A program made the position numbers and the translations under genes. Positions 5,294-5,878 of a stretch of DNA of 5,878 nt are shown piece after piece (the stretch's first letter is position 1; each line of letters opens with the position of its first letter). Origin of the DNA: Bacillota bacterium (GTDB lineage: Bacteria; Bacillota; Sulfobacillia; Symbiobacteriales; Symbiobacteriaceae); the NCBI GenBank assembly GCA_028287415.1, contig JAQBPS010000676.1, positions 1-5,878 on the forward strand. Reading direction: 5' to 3'. The notes under the pieces are model-generated. The model worked only from the letters and a program-made list of their open reading frames with translations. It was not told the origin of the DNA and ran no database searches.

Positions 5294-5878
5294 TTATCGC
5301 AGGAGCCAGCCCACCACGTGCGGCGTGACATACGCTTCGACGGCTGCCGCCAGGGCGAGCATGCCGAGGCTGGGCAGCGCCAGGCGCCGCACCTCTACCC
5401 ACGCCTCGAACGTGGCCCGGGGCAGGCCCAGGCGGATGCCCCGGACCAGCCAGAATACCGGGGCGGCGAGGATGAGGGAGAGGGCAAGGATCTGGAGCAC
5501 GCCGTGGGGCGCCTGGCTGGCAACCCATGCGGTCAGCGGGCCCTGCGCTGTCTGGGTGGAGAGGACATAGGCCGCGTCGGCCATTGTGCGGACTTCGGTG
5601 TAGAGCAGCAGTGCGGTGACGGCGGCGGCGGCCAGGCCGGCCAGGTACTTCAGGGCTGTGAGCGGGAGCGGGGGGCGGCGCCCGGGGTGGAACGTGGCAC
5701 CCCAGATCAGGGCGAGGGCGAGCAGCCATGGCAGGAGACGCTTGATGAGGAAGCAGGAGACGGTGCCGGTGCAGCCGGGTGTCAGGGTGGCCAGGGACGG
5801 GGCGGGCACCGGCGGGGCGGGCACCGCTGGCAGAGGCGTCCGCGGGGCGGGCACCGGCGGGGCGGGCACCGCTGGCAG
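5294..5878 (-). CDS. SpoIIM-like membrane protein, C-terminal part (5' end beyond window or uncertain)
   Basis: Polytopic membrane protein. Counting from a GTG at 5869 (191 residues), four hydrophobic segments are seen at about 45-60, 72-90, 123-146 and 165-190. APHGVLQILAL (120-130) and LALAAAVEAYVTPHVV (171-186) resemble the SpoIIM family core (PHGxxE..., then AAxIEAFxTP), whose founding member helps septal peptidoglycan removal during engulfment. Many relatives have other or unknown roles, so spore function is not proven. The usual Glu after PHG is replaced by Gln here. Ahead of the membrane region is a Pro/Ala-rich stretch with a 15-residue repeat. The frame stays open to the window edge and no start with a good ribosome binding site was found, so the N-terminus probably lies outside, possibly with another domain. 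Confidence 0.72.
   Translation of the reverse strand: MPAVPAPPVPAPRTPLPAVPAPPVPAPSLATLTPGCTGTVSCFLIKRLLPWLLALALIWGATFHPGRRPPLPLTALKYLAGLAAAAVTALLLYTEVRTMADAAYVLSTQTAQGPLTAWVASQAPHGVLQILALSLILAAPVFWLVRGIRLGLPRATFEAWVEVRRLALPSLGMLALAAAVEAYVTPHVVGWLLR
5799..5878. repeat. 45-bp direct repeat coding for Pro/Ala-rich linker
   Basis: An identical 35-bp segment begins at 5799 and again at 5844, a period of 45 bp. Inside each copy a GGGGCGGGCACCG motif also occurs twice. On the minus strand it encodes a 15-residue unit, LPAVPAPPVPAPRTP. More copies may continue past the window edge. Confidence 0.85.

Noticed and set aside
5247..5729. Minus-strand open frame of 160 codons, rich in Pro, Arg and Ala
   Set aside because: Out-of-frame shadow of the SpoIIM-like gene; it also runs over the infC promoter and shows no membrane or domain signal.
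5799..5878. CRISPR array
   Set aside because: The 45-bp period has copies that adjoin with a 10-bp gap and no spacer-length unique sequence. It codes for a Pro/Ala-rich linker.

Overview
The window reads as chromosomal DNA from a high-GC, probably spore-forming member of the Firmicutes. Grounds: a T-box tRNA-sensing leader, an L20-type attenuator leader ahead of infC, a SpoIIM-like membrane protein, a YqzL-like small ORF, strong AGGAGG ribosome binding sites, and GC-rich codons throughout. A Symbiobacterium-like lineage would fit, but this is inference from composition and gene order, not an identification. Every gene I can support lies on the minus strand, so the text runs from right to left in transcription order.

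Right edge (5294-5878): the C-terminal part of a four-helix membrane protein resembling SpoIIM, joined to a Pro/Ala-rich repeat that runs off the window. About 15 bp beyond its stop begins the infC promoter. It is followed by a leader of about 195 nt ending in an intrinsic terminator (L20-leader position), then infC (AUU start), rpmI and rplT. That operon closes with a strong UUCG-capped terminator (3824-3856).

Middle (2768-3814): a SpoU/TrmH-family 2'-O-ribose RNA methyltransferase, then a very small YqzL-like ORF with its own well-formed sigma-A promoter. The position of the methyltransferase gene, between the infC operon and pheST, recalls ysgA in Bacillus.

Left half (1-2782): a sigma-A promoter, a T-box leader with a UUC (Phe) specifier candidate and a terminator, then pheS and the N-terminal half of pheT, which is cut by the window edge. 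Between the T-box terminator and the pheS ribosome binding site sits a roughly 200-bp long imperfect palindrome. Each of its tips carries three 9-bp repeats. It is not part of any standard T-box and looks like an inserted miniature element.

Functionally the window is a translation block: initiation factor, two large-subunit proteins, an RNA methyltransferase and Phe-tRNA synthetase. It contains two premature-termination switches, one sensing L20 and the other uncharged tRNA-Phe. The genes are conventional. The palindrome in the pheS leader and the tiny YqzL-like ORF are the least ordinary parts.
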